Of a stretch of 64,000 bases of DNA, positions 52,973 through 60,527 are shown one piece after another. Under the pieces are notes generated by a model. It was not told the DNA's origin. It did no database searches and saw only the letters and a program-made list of their open reading frames with translations. Position numbers and translations under genes: made by a program. The stretch is from assembly GCF_000813325.1 (NCBI RefSeq), contig NZ_BBQE01000003.1. One strand, written 5' to 3'. The first letter of the stretch is position 1. Every line of letters begins with the position of its first letter. The DNA comes from Sulfurospirillum cavolei (lineage in GTDB: Bacteria > Campylobacterota > Campylobacteria > Campylobacterales > Sulfurospirillaceae).

Positions 52973-53398
52973 GTGTTGATAGAATGGAGCGAAAAATTTA
53001 GCTTGCATCACGCACTGTTAGATCGGCAACATCAAGAGCTTTTCGATCTGGCAAACGCCGTTCAAGCATTAACGCCCGAATCAACGGACAAAGCGGAACT
53101 GGGCAGGCTTTTTAAAGAGTTTTTTGACTATATGGCAAAGCACTTCAAAGAAGAAGAGGCATACATGCAAAGCCTCGACTACCCGCTGTACGACAAACAC
53201 AAGAAATTTCACGAAACCATCATTGAGGGCATGACCAAAATCCTCAAAGAGAAAAAAAGCATCGCCGAACTTCAAAAAAGCATGAAAATGATCGCCAAAA
53301 AATGGCTGGTCGAGCATATCTTGGAAAACGATCTTAAGATCGAGAAGTGGCGTAAAAGCACTTGCGTGGAGGAGGAAGATTCCCACCACGTACTTTAA
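52973..53398 (+). CDS. Bacteriohemerythrin
   Basis: The 141-residue four-helix protein carries a non-haem di-iron oxygen-binding site: IEWSEKFSLHHALLDRQHQE (two His), YMAKHFKEEEAYMQ, YDKHKKFHETII and WLVEHILENDLKIEKW, close to the HxxxE...HxxxH...HxxxxD pattern. The start is GTG, 5 bases after GGGGAG. It may buffer or sense oxygen in a microaerophile. Its 3' end overlaps the convergent rhodanese gene by 4 bases. Confidence 0.92.
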   Translation: MLIEWSEKFSLHHALLDRQHQELFDLANAVQALTPESTDKAELGRLFKEFFDYMAKHFKEEEAYMQSLDYPLYDKHKKFHETIIEGMTKILKEKKSIAELQKSMKMIAKKWLVEHILENDLKIEKWRKSTCVEEEDSHHVL

Positions 53399-54066
53399 GG
53401 TTTGGTCGTACTAAAGCCAAAGAGTACCCAGTCTTGTAAACCTCCGCGATACCACAAAATTTTCTCTTTAGGATAGCCCATCTTGATCAATTGATCGATC
53501 ATCAGATGCGATTGAGCGCACCACGAAGCGTTGCAAAAAATCAGAGCCGTTTTGGCATGCGAAAAGTCAAGCTTCCCTCCCTTCGAGGCAATGCCGAGCA
53601 GTTTTTTGACACGCTCAAAATCTTCGGGAAAATCGGCATCGTACGCCACTTCGTCAAAAGGAATGTTCACGCTTGAAGGAATGCTCATCTGCTCAAACCA
53701 CTCTTGTTTTCGAGCATCGACCAAGACGTAGCGATCGGGATTTTTGGCTAATTTATGCTGAATAAAATCCAACACTTCCACTTCGCCGACGGTTACGATT
53801 TTGGGGTCTAACTGCATCGGCTGGATTTTTCCCACCGTCGTCACCACGCTCTTTTGACATACACTAGGCACATCTTTGCCCGCAAAATTACCGCTGAAAA
53901 TATCTTCAGGCGAGATATGCACGTTTAAACATTCGCGAGGAATCTGTCGCTCGATCGTGACGGATTTACCGTCGTGCGTCGTCTGAACACCCGTATGTTC
54001 CAGCACCTGAGGATTTTGCGCAAACGCGTACACGCCAAGCACGCCTAAAACCAACCGTCGATACAT
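53395..54066 (-). CDS. Exported rhodanese-domain protein
   Basis: The 223-residue protein has a signal peptide (MYRRLVLGVLGVYAFA). The rhodanese domain spans about 110-220 with YVLVDARKQEWF, SVNIPFDEV and the active-site loop ALIFCNASWCAQSH, where Cys comes first; it has a second Cys at the fourth position after it. The early half has three Cys of its own. It resembles PQQ-linked or periplasmic sulfur-transfer rhodaneses. Role unknown. Confidence 0.85.
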   Translation of the reverse strand: MYRRLVLGVLGVYAFAQNPQVLEHTGVQTTHDGKSVTIERQIPRECLNVHISPEDIFSGNFAGKDVPSVCQKSVVTTVGKIQPMQLDPKIVTVGEVEVLDFIQHKLAKNPDRYVLVDARKQEWFEQMSIPSSVNIPFDEVAYDADFPEDFERVKKLLGIASKGGKLDFSHAKTALIFCNASWCAQSHLMIDQLIKMGYPKEKILWYRGGLQDWVLFGFSTTKP

Positions 54067-54161
54067 CGCATCTCCTTTAAAAGTTGTTTGCTTATCATAA
54101 TCGCCTTGCTATTTAAAAGCGAACAAAAAAATATGTTATACTTTTTTTCAAAGGAAAAATC

Positions 54162-54572
54162 ATGCTTGATCCCAAAATAGAGGCGTTTCTTCGCGCACAC
54201 CATCTGCTTACCCTTGCTACATGTCAGAACCATATGCCCTACTGCGCCAGCTGTTTTTACGCGTTTATCAAAGAGTCCGCCACGTTTGTCATCGCCACGA
54301 ACGCACACACAAGACACGGGCGCGAGGCGTTGGAAAATGTACATGTTGCGGGAACGGTAGCGTTAGAGACCAAGATTGTGGGGAAAATTCAAGGGGCTCA
54401 ATTTACGGGCGTTTTTAAAGCTGCCGACGAAGCAGAGAAAAAAGCCTATTTGAGGCGTTTTCCCTACGCGATCGCGATGAAGCCCGAGCTGTGGAGCATC
54501 GCTATTTCGTACCTAAAATTTACGGACAATACCTTAGGATTCGGTAAAAAGCTGGAGTTTTTTGCTTCGTAA
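54162..54572 (+). CDS. Pyridoxamine 5'-phosphate oxidase-like (UPF0306/YhbP) protein
   Basis: The 136-residue split-barrel protein begins FLRAHHLLTLATCQNHMPYC, then ASCFYAFI, and has the FMN/haem-type barrel motif VAGTVALETKIVGKIQGAQF. It is short for a full oxidase and fits the YhbP group, whose activity is not established. A strong bidirectional terminator follows. Confidence 0.82.
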   Translation: MLDPKIEAFLRAHHLLTLATCQNHMPYCASCFYAFIKESATFVIATNAHTRHGREALENVHVAGTVALETKIVGKIQGAQFTGVFKAADEAEKKAYLRRFPYAIAMKPELWSIAISYLKFTDNTLGFGKKLEFFAS

Positions 54573-54599
54573 AACAGGAAAAACGAGTTTACATGTAAA

Positions 54600-54633
54600 G
54601 TGCTTGCGGGCAAAACCCGCAAGCACCTTTTTC
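54600..54633. terminator. Intrinsic terminator between the PNPOx-like gene and sstT
   Basis: GTGCTTGCGGG (54600-54610) pairs perfectly with CCCGCAAGCAC (54616-54626) around a CAAAA loop, followed by CTTTTTCTT on the + strand. It serves the rightward gene and, being symmetric, may also act for leftward sstT. A TTACATGTAA motif directly precedes it. Confidence 0.85.
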
Positions 54634-55842
54634 TTATAAATTGATAGGTTCGTCCGAGCATGCCGCGGTAAACACGACGTCGGTTGAGCTGTTCAGTGCC
54701 GTCTCGGTCGAATCTTGAATGACGCCGATCAAAAAGCCGATAGCGACCACTTGCATCGCGATCTCATCGCTAATGCCAAAGAGTCCGCATGCCAAAGGAA
54801 TCAAAAGCAACGATCCGCCCGCAACACCCGAAACACCCGCCGCGGCGATACTAGAAACAACGCTGAGCAATAAAGCCGTCGGAATATCGACCGAGATACC
54901 CAACGTATGAACCGTCGCCAACGTTAAGACCGTAATAGTCACCGCCGCTCCCGCCATATTTGCCGTTGCACCCAAAGGAATGGAAATGGAGTACGTATCT
55001 TCGTGAAGCCCTAGTTTTTTACATAGTGCCATATTGACGGGAATATTCGCCGCGGAACTACGCGTAAAAAATGCCGTTACGCCGCTTTCTTTCAAACATG
55101 TCAACACTAAAGGATACGGATTGCGTTTGGTTTTTACGTAAACGATCAGCGGATTCAGTACCAAAGCAACGAAAAGCATCGTTCCGACCAAAATAATCAG
55201 TAATTTACCGTAGCCTAAAAGTGCCGTAAAGCCCGTTTCCGAAAACGTTTCCGCCACCAATCCTAAAATACCGAACGGTGCTAAACGAATGACCGCTTGA
55301 ACGATCTTGGTCATGGCATCGCTGACGTCTTTCATAACCGCTTTCGTCTGAGCTCCGCTGTGATGAAGTGCGATACCCGCGGCAACCGCCCATGTTAACA
55401 CGCCGATATAATTGCCCTTAGCGAGTGCGTTAACGGGATTGTCCACCATGCTGACCAAAAAGCCTTTAATGACCGCAATAATGCTTTGAGGCGGTGTTAA
55501 GCTCGCGTCAACGCCGCTAGAGAGCACCAACGTTACGGGAAACGCAAAGCTGACGACCACTGCGATCAACGCCGAGAAAAACGTACCGATCGCATAGAGG
55601 AGAATGATGGGCTTAATGTTCGTCTGCGCCCCAACTTCTTTGGTTGCGATCGCCGTAGAGACGAGCACTAAAACTAAAACCGGAGCTACCGCTTTGAGTG
55701 CTCCGACGAAGAGTTTGCCCAAAATCGAAACGGCTTGTGCCGCCGTCGGAGAAATGAGCGCGATGATAACGCCCAAAACCATACCTAAAAGAATGAGAAC
55801 AATCAGATTGCCCTCTTTGTACCGCGCGACTAAACGCTCCAT
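54634..55842 (-). CDS. sstT: Serine/threonine:sodium symporter
   Basis: The 402-residue membrane transporter of the dicarboxylate/amino acid:cation family has about eight helices, the reentrant loops AFFTRSSAANIPVNMALC and GVSGVAGGSLLLIPLACGLF, then DSTETALNSSTDVVFTA near the end. It imports serine and threonine with sodium, main carbon sources for many Campylobacterota. It is transcribed alone next to luxS. Confidence 0.94.
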   Translation of the reverse strand: MERLVARYKEGNLIVLILLGMVLGVIIALISPTAAQAVSILGKLFVGALKAVAPVLVLVLVSTAIATKEVGAQTNIKPIILLYAIGTFFSALIAVVVSFAFPVTLVLSSGVDASLTPPQSIIAVIKGFLVSMVDNPVNALAKGNYIGVLTWAVAAGIALHHSGAQTKAVMKDVSDAMTKIVQAVIRLAPFGILGLVAETFSETGFTALLGYGKLLIILVGTMLFVALVLNPLIVYVKTKRNPYPLVLTCLKESGVTAFFTRSSAANIPVNMALCKKLGLHEDTYSISIPLGATANMAGAAVTITVLTLATVHTLGISVDIPTALLLSVVSSIAAAGVSGVAGGSLLLIPLACGLFGISDEIAMQVVAIGFLIGVIQDSTETALNSSTDVVFTAACSDEPINL

Positions 55843-55937
55843 AAAAACCTTCCTTACTCATAAAATGTGTGTACTCTAAGTTTTTCTTTAAAAAAAGAGA
55901 CTAATCATATAAAAAAGGTTCTTATGGATGTGTTAAA

Positions 55938-56441
55938 TTACTGTATTTTCGACCTGTCGAGCTTCAACGCTTCATTGTCCATCACGCCGATGGACGTACT
56001 TAAAATCGTTGTTGCGATGTCGTGCGCTTCTTGCAAGGAGTGCATTTTGTACGTTCCGCATTGGTAAACGTTGAGTTCGGGAATATCGTTTTCGCTCTTG
56101 ACATGTAAGATGTCCTGCATCGACGCCGCCCATGCATCAACCACGCGTTGAGGTTCGGGCGTGCCGATCAAACTCATGTAAAAACCGGTACGACACCCCA
56201 TCGGTGAAATGTCGATGATCTCAACACCCTCTCCGTTGAGATGGTTGCGCATAAAGCCTGCAAACAGATGCTCGAGCGTGTGAATCCCGCGCTCAGGAAG
56301 AATCGCTTGGTTGGGTTTGCAAAAACGAAGATCAAACACGGTGATGGCATCGCCGTGGGGCGTTTTCATCGTTTTAGCGACTCTCACCGCAGGGGCTGGC
56401 ATTTTGACGTGATCTACACAAAAACTATCGAGTAATGGCAT
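55938..56441 (-). CDS. luxS: S-ribosylhomocysteine lyase
   Basis: The 167-residue enzyme splits S-ribosylhomocysteine to homocysteine and DPD, the precursor of autoinducer-2. It has the metal site HTLEHLFAGFMR (HxxEH), SPMGCRTGFYM with the catalytic Cys, and the third ligand Cys in YQCGTYKMHSLQ. It lies next to sstT, with its own promoter. Confidence 0.96.
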   Translation of the reverse strand: MPLLDSFCVDHVKMPAPAVRVAKTMKTPHGDAITVFDLRFCKPNQAILPERGIHTLEHLFAGFMRNHLNGEGVEIIDISPMGCRTGFYMSLIGTPEPQRVVDAWAASMQDILHVKSENDIPELNVYQCGTYKMHSLQEAHDIATTILSTSIGVMDNEALKLDRSKIQ

Positions 56442-56462
56442 TTGAAGTCCTTTTTTTGGGCA

Positions 56463-56468
56463 ATTATA
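56463..56468 (-). promoter_or_regulatory. -10 element of luxS
   Basis: TATAAT on the minus strand, 21 bases before the luxS ATG, with AAAAGGAC as ribosome-binding site. A separate TACAAT (56481-56486) on the + strand would serve the Na/Pi cotransporter gene. Confidence 0.6.
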
Positions 56469-56524
56469 CCGAAAAAAGTGTACAATAATTTAAGCTTCAA
56501 CCCTTGACATGTAAAGGAAATTTC

Positions 56525-58348
56525 GTGAAACGCTGGCTACTTTTCGGTGCAATTCTTCTGCTTTCCTATACATTTTTCCAAAGCAAAAACCTACTGCTCA
56601 TTGCCGCGGGCGTGGCGATTTTTCTTTTCGGGATGAAAAATCTAGAAGAAGGTTTTCGTTTTTTTATCGGCGGGATGCTCGATAAATTCCTTAAAACGAT
56701 GAGCGATACGCTTTATAAAAATATTCTTTTCGGAACGATCATTACGACCTTAATGCAATCAAGCGGTTTGGTCGCCGTGATCGCCATCTCATTTATCAGT
56801 GCCGGCCTCATAGGACTCGCACAAGGTATCGGCATTATTTTAGGAGCCAACATCGGCACGACGACGGGTATCTGGCTGATCGCGGGGCTGGGGTTAAAGA
56901 TCAACATCGCGACCTACGCGCTTCCGATGTTGGTGTTTGGAATGCTCTTTATTTTTCAAGAAAGTAAACGGCTCAAAGGCATCGGTTACGCCCTTGCGGG
57001 CCTTGGATTTTCGTTTTTGGGCATCGCGTACATGAAAGACGGATTTGACGCGTTTAAGGAGACGATCGACCTAACGCAATACGCCGCCGACGGCTATACG
57101 GGCATCGTGCTTTTTGCACTGATCGGAGCGGGAATGACCGTCGTTATGCAGTCTTCGCACGCTTCGCTGGTGCTCATCTTAACCGCACTCTCGGCATCGC
57201 AAATTACCTACGAAAATGCCGTTGCCCTGACGATCGGAGCCAATATCGGCACGACGGTAACCGCCGTTTTGGGAGCGCTGGGTGCCGGAGACGACGGAAA
57301 GAAACTGGCAACCGCCCACTTTTTGATCAATACGCTTACCGGACTTCTTCTGGTCGGTTTTGTTCCGCAATCTATCCGTTTGATCGATATAAGTGCACCG
57401 CTGTTCGGCATTTCAACATACGACGAGACGCTAAAACTCGCCCTTTACCACACCTACTTTAACTTCACGTGCGTGCTTTTGTTCGCTCCGCTCGTACAAG
57501 GCTTGGTTCGCCTGCTCGATCATTTCTTCAAACAAAAAGCGACCGAAGAAAACGCACGGGACGATGTCTTGTTTATTAACGACGTCGCGCTCGATTTTCC
57601 CGATACGGCGTACGAAACCCTTTTTAAAGAGACCAAACACCTCTACAACAATGTTTGCGACATCATCGCGCAAGGCATCAGCGTCACCAAAGAAGACATT
57701 AGCTCAGGTATGGAGATCGAAGATATTCTCACGCATCGCAAAGACCCCCTTTACGTCAATATGGACGCCTACTACGAGCGTCGCATTAAAGAGATTTACG
57801 GCAAAATTATTACCTTTGCAATTATGGCGCAAGGCAAATTTTCCGACATCAGCGAGCGTCAATTTATCCCGATAAAAAACGCTACCATCGGCATGGTCGA
57901 AGCGTTTAAAGCCGCCAAACATATGCAAAAAAACATGCTTCGCTACCTTGAATCGGACAACGAATACATCCAAAGCGAATACAACCACATTCGCAAAAAC
58001 CTCATCAAATACCTCAGAACGGTTCAAATGATCTTCAATACCGCCGAAGACGACGTCACCGTTTTGCTCTTAAGCAAACTCAAACTCGATGCACAAAACT
58101 ACGACATCGCCGTCAATAAATCGCTCGATAACCTGATTCGTACCAACAAAATCACCTACACGATGGCAACGTCTTTAATGAACGATACCAACTACGCCTA
58201 CACCGTAGCATCCGAACTTTTCAAAGTTGCTCACGCTCTTTTCGTTCACGCAAACACGGAATCAAGTGAAAGCAAAGAAGCGTTGATCTTAAACGAAAAC
58301 GAAGTGAACGACCTCACCCACGCCTCAAGCCAAAGGAGTTCCTCATGA
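56525..58348 (+). CDS. Na/Pi cotransporter family protein with C-terminal PhoU-like domain
   Basis: The 607-residue protein has two repeats of the sodium/phosphate symporter core, MQSSGLVAVIAISFISAGLI, then QGIGIILGANIGTTTGIWL, and VVMQSSHASLVLILTALSAS, then LTIGANIGTTVTAVLGALGA (QSS and GANIGTT motifs), in nine or so helices. The last 230 residues are a cytoplasmic PhoU-like helical domain. The GTG start lies 7 bases after AAGGA; a longer TTG frame begins at 56504. It may import or export phosphate and complement the Pst system. It overlaps the next gene by 4 bases. Confidence 0.92.
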   Translation: MKRWLLFGAILLLSYTFFQSKNLLLIAAGVAIFLFGMKNLEEGFRFFIGGMLDKFLKTMSDTLYKNILFGTIITTLMQSSGLVAVIAISFISAGLIGLAQGIGIILGANIGTTTGIWLIAGLGLKINIATYALPMLVFGMLFIFQESKRLKGIGYALAGLGFSFLGIAYMKDGFDAFKETIDLTQYAADGYTGIVLFALIGAGMTVVMQSSHASLVLILTALSASQITYENAVALTIGANIGTTVTAVLGALGAGDDGKKLATAHFLINTLTGLLLVGFVPQSIRLIDISAPLFGISTYDETLKLALYHTYFNFTCVLLFAPLVQGLVRLLDHFFKQKATEENARDDVLFINDVALDFPDTAYETLFKETKHLYNNVCDIIAQGISVTKEDISSGMEIEDILTHRKDPLYVNMDAYYERRIKEIYGKIITFAIMAQGKFSDISERQFIPIKNATIGMVEAFKAAKHMQKNMLRYLESDNEYIQSEYNHIRKNLIKYLRTVQMIFNTAEDDVTVLLLSKLKLDAQNYDIAVNKSLDNLIRTNKITYTMATSLMNDTNYAYTVASELFKVAHALFVHANTESSESKEALILNENEVNDLTHASSQRSSS

Positions 58349-58584
58349 ACGGCTTTAAATTTATACAAACGATCAAAGAGTTATTCGGCTTTATGCCTCA
58401 AAATGCGGAATCTACCGACAAAAAATCCATTAAAGAGCTGCTCAGAAAACTCAAATTTCGCCGTATTTTGCTCAAGCAAGAGCTGAAAAACGAGACCGAC
58501 CTTCTCAAACGCGAATCGATTCGCGATAGCATCAAAATCCTCAAGAAACAGATCAAAAAAGGGAAAGACCTTGTTGAGGGTTAG
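58345..58584 (+). CDS. Small basic coiled-coil protein of unknown function
   Basis: The 79-residue protein has no membrane segment. Its second half (about 28-75) is one continuous charged helix with heptad leucines, LRKLKFRRILLKQELKNETD, suggesting a coiled coil. It shares ATGA with the Na/Pi gene and overlaps the lipoprotein gene by about 14 bases, so it belongs to that operon and may be a partner of the PhoU-like tail. I recognise no family. Confidence 0.7.
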   Translation: MNGFKFIQTIKELFGFMPQNAESTDKKSIKELLRKLKFRRILLKQELKNETDLLKRESIRDSIKILKKQIKKGKDLVEG

Positions 58585-59338
58585 AGGGATTGTGATTGCG
58601 TTAATCGTTTTTGCCGGCTGTTCAAGCCCCAACCAAGAAAACGTTTCGGAAGTTTTGCAAACCAAGGGAGCAACCGCTTTGCATTACGACTTTAAAAAAA
58701 GCGTCGAAAACCTCATCGCGTACAAAGAAAAGCTCGATCTTCGAAACCCTTCCAACTATAGCAAATCCTCGCAAGAAACGATTTTTAAGGAGATGAAAAA
58801 CCGCACGAACGCGATTCGGCTGAGTTATAACGGCGTGACGCTGCACACCTACGACGATTATTTACGCATTGCTTTCGACAAAAGCGCGACGGTTCCCGAA
58901 CGCAACGACTTTTTAATTTTAGGTATGTATAAACTGCTTTGGGAGAGTTACCGTATCGGTGACGGACATCAAATCACGACGCTCTCCTACGACGAAGAGC
59001 GTTTCAAAAAACTTTACTACTACCTTGAAGTTATTAAATGGAAGATCAAAACGGGCAAGGACGAAAAAGGACGCTATCTTTTTCTCACATGGCAAAACAA
59101 CTGGCAAATCGAACTGCAAAACCGCCTCAATGCCGGACAAATACCCTCATGGCAAATGCTCGAATCGCTTCCGAGCATTCAAAGCCGTAAAGAGAGTCTT
59201 TTCGATGCTTCCAACGCCAATTTTGAGGTGCTTCTAAACCAAATCGTCTTTCACGTCAAAAACAGTGCCCGCCTCGTCGGAAAAGAGCCCGTCGATATCG
59301 GTATCGACGCGATGATCAGCCTCGTTTTTTTCTTGTAG
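58571..59338 (+). CDS. Lipoprotein of unknown function
   Basis: The 255-residue protein begins with a hydrophobic signal and lipobox (VIALIVFAGCSS, Cys17), then a helical soluble body. The start is TTG (58571 or 58574) within the end of the small gene. Features include DFKKSVENLIAYKEKL near 40, TLHTYDDYLRIAFDKS near 92, and LFLTWQNNWQIELQNRL near 170. It is the third gene of the Na/Pi operon. No family recognised. Confidence 0.75.
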   Translation: MLRVRGIVIALIVFAGCSSPNQENVSEVLQTKGATALHYDFKKSVENLIAYKEKLDLRNPSNYSKSSQETIFKEMKNRTNAIRLSYNGVTLHTYDDYLRIAFDKSATVPERNDFLILGMYKLLWESYRIGDGHQITTLSYDEERFKKLYYYLEVIKWKIKTGKDEKGRYLFLTWQNNWQIELQNRLNAGQIPSWQMLESLPSIQSRKESLFDASNANFEVLLNQIVFHVKNSARLVGKEPVDIGIDAMISLVFFL

Positions 59339-59351
59339 AAAATCGGCTTTT

Positions 59352-60095
59352 TTATTCGCCGCTTTCGATTTCACCATTGTACGACATAATTCCGTTGCCG
59401 AGATTGACGACAGTTTGGTATCCTAAGTGTTTGAGTACGCGTTGGCAATACGCACTGCGGCTTCCGCTGTAACAATACACGATCGTCGGAGTTTTTTCGT
59501 GACCTTTGAGCTGTGCTAAAGCATCGTAAAAACTCGTCGTCGGCACAAGATAATCCGTCCCTTTAATGCGGTATTGCGCCCACTCCATCCACTCGCGCGT
59601 ATCGACCAAATTAAAACGCACGATGCCTCGGCTTCGCGCTTCCAATAAAGCCTCAAGCTCATCCGCGTCAATCTCTTTTTGATGCATTAACGCTTCGCAC
59701 GCTTCTTTACTTAAGCCTTGTGAATGCGTATGCGAAACCTCTTTGAGTTGCTCTTCTTCGGCAAGGGCGTGCGCATGTTCGGGCGTACAAAAAAGCGTAC
59801 AGTGGCATGCGCCGTTTTGAGGAATTTCCTCATTGAGTGCGGGCGTGCACGGGCAAAGACGATTGCCGGCCTTTTCTCTTTCCTCTTTCGTATTTCCGAT
59901 GACCATAAAACAGGGACAATAGCGCTTACCGTAAATCAGTTTATTACGTGTTAAGCCTTGTTGTATCGACTCTTTTACGTCATGAAGCGGCGTATACGTT
60001 AAAGAAAATTGTTGGCATACCTTATCGCTAAAAGCTTGCGTTCGTTCAAATTCCGCCATAAATTCGGCTGAGTTCATATCTATTTTCGTTATCAC
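59352..60095 (-). CDS. Ferredoxin:thioredoxin reductase beta-type protein fused to a rhodanese domain
   Basis: The 247-residue protein carries in its first half the FTR catalytic motif in order YCPCF, LCPCT, ACHCT (CPC-X18-CPC-X13-CHC), giving the 4Fe-4S cluster plus redox disulfide, followed by a His-rich stretch and a C-terminal rhodanese-like domain (about 130-245) with VDTREWMEW and active-site VYCYSGSRSAYCQRV. The spacings are longer than in the chloroplast enzyme (X16, X8). It may pass electrons from ferredoxin to thiols or sulfur species. GTG at 60095 is preferred to the ATG at 60101, whose SD is too close. PFOR, a ferredoxin reducer, lies nearby. Confidence 0.88.
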   Translation of the reverse strand: MITKIDMNSAEFMAEFERTQAFSDKVCQQFSLTYTPLHDVKESIQQGLTRNKLIYGKRYCPCFMVIGNTKEEREKAGNRLCPCTPALNEEIPQNGACHCTLFCTPEHAHALAEEEQLKEVSHTHSQGLSKEACEALMHQKEIDADELEALLEARSRGIVRFNLVDTREWMEWAQYRIKGTDYLVPTTSFYDALAQLKGHEKTPTIVYCYSGSRSAYCQRVLKHLGYQTVVNLGNGIMSYNGEIESGE

Positions 60096-60272
60096 GCGCA
60101 TTCCTTAATCTTATACGTTGAAGGATCGTATTATAAAGAGTTTGAATTGTAAAGAGATTAAATCTTAGCGTTAGATCGCAAGCACGTTTATGAGCTAAGC
60201 CAAAACTTGATCTTGCTCAACCTTTTCGGGCATTTTTTTCATTATAATACGCCAAATTTCAAAGGAGTTTTT

Positions 60273-60467
60273 ATGGAAATCAATAACGTACAAGTCTGTA
60301 ACGTCTGTTTACGCACGAGCGAAGAGAGCCCGAATGCCGTTTTTATTAAAGCAATGAAAGGCGGGGAAGAGATTCACGTTTGCACGGGATGCATCCCGCA
60401 TATCATTCACGGAAGCGGCGACGTCGCCAAATCAAATGCCCAAGTCGCGGCGGAGTTAAATCGTTAA
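60273..60467 (+). CDS. Small zinc-ribbon protein of unknown function
   Basis: The 64-residue cytoplasmic protein has two CxxC knuckles: VQVCNVCLRT near residue 8 and HVCTGCIPHIIHG near 35. It starts at 60273, with AAAGGAG 7 bases upstream and TATAAT at 60243-60248. It sits between the FTR-rhodanese gene and PFOR. Function unknown; a metal-bound or RNA/protein adaptor role is possible. Confidence 0.8.
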   Translation: MEINNVQVCNVCLRTSEESPNAVFIKAMKGGEEIHVCTGCIPHIIHGSGDVAKSNAQVAAELNR

Positions 60468-60481
60468 ACATCACTCAATCA

Positions 60482-60506
60482 AAGAGGAAGAAAATCTCCT
60501 CCTCTT
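60482..60506. terminator. Weak bidirectional hairpin between the zinc-ribbon gene and PFOR
   Basis: AAGAGGA (60482-60488) and TCCTCTT (60500-60506) form a 7-bp stem between converging genes, followed by a CT-rich tract. This is a weak match to an intrinsic terminator. Confidence 0.35.
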
Positions 60507-60527
60507 CTTCTACTTCGTTTCGCTTAA

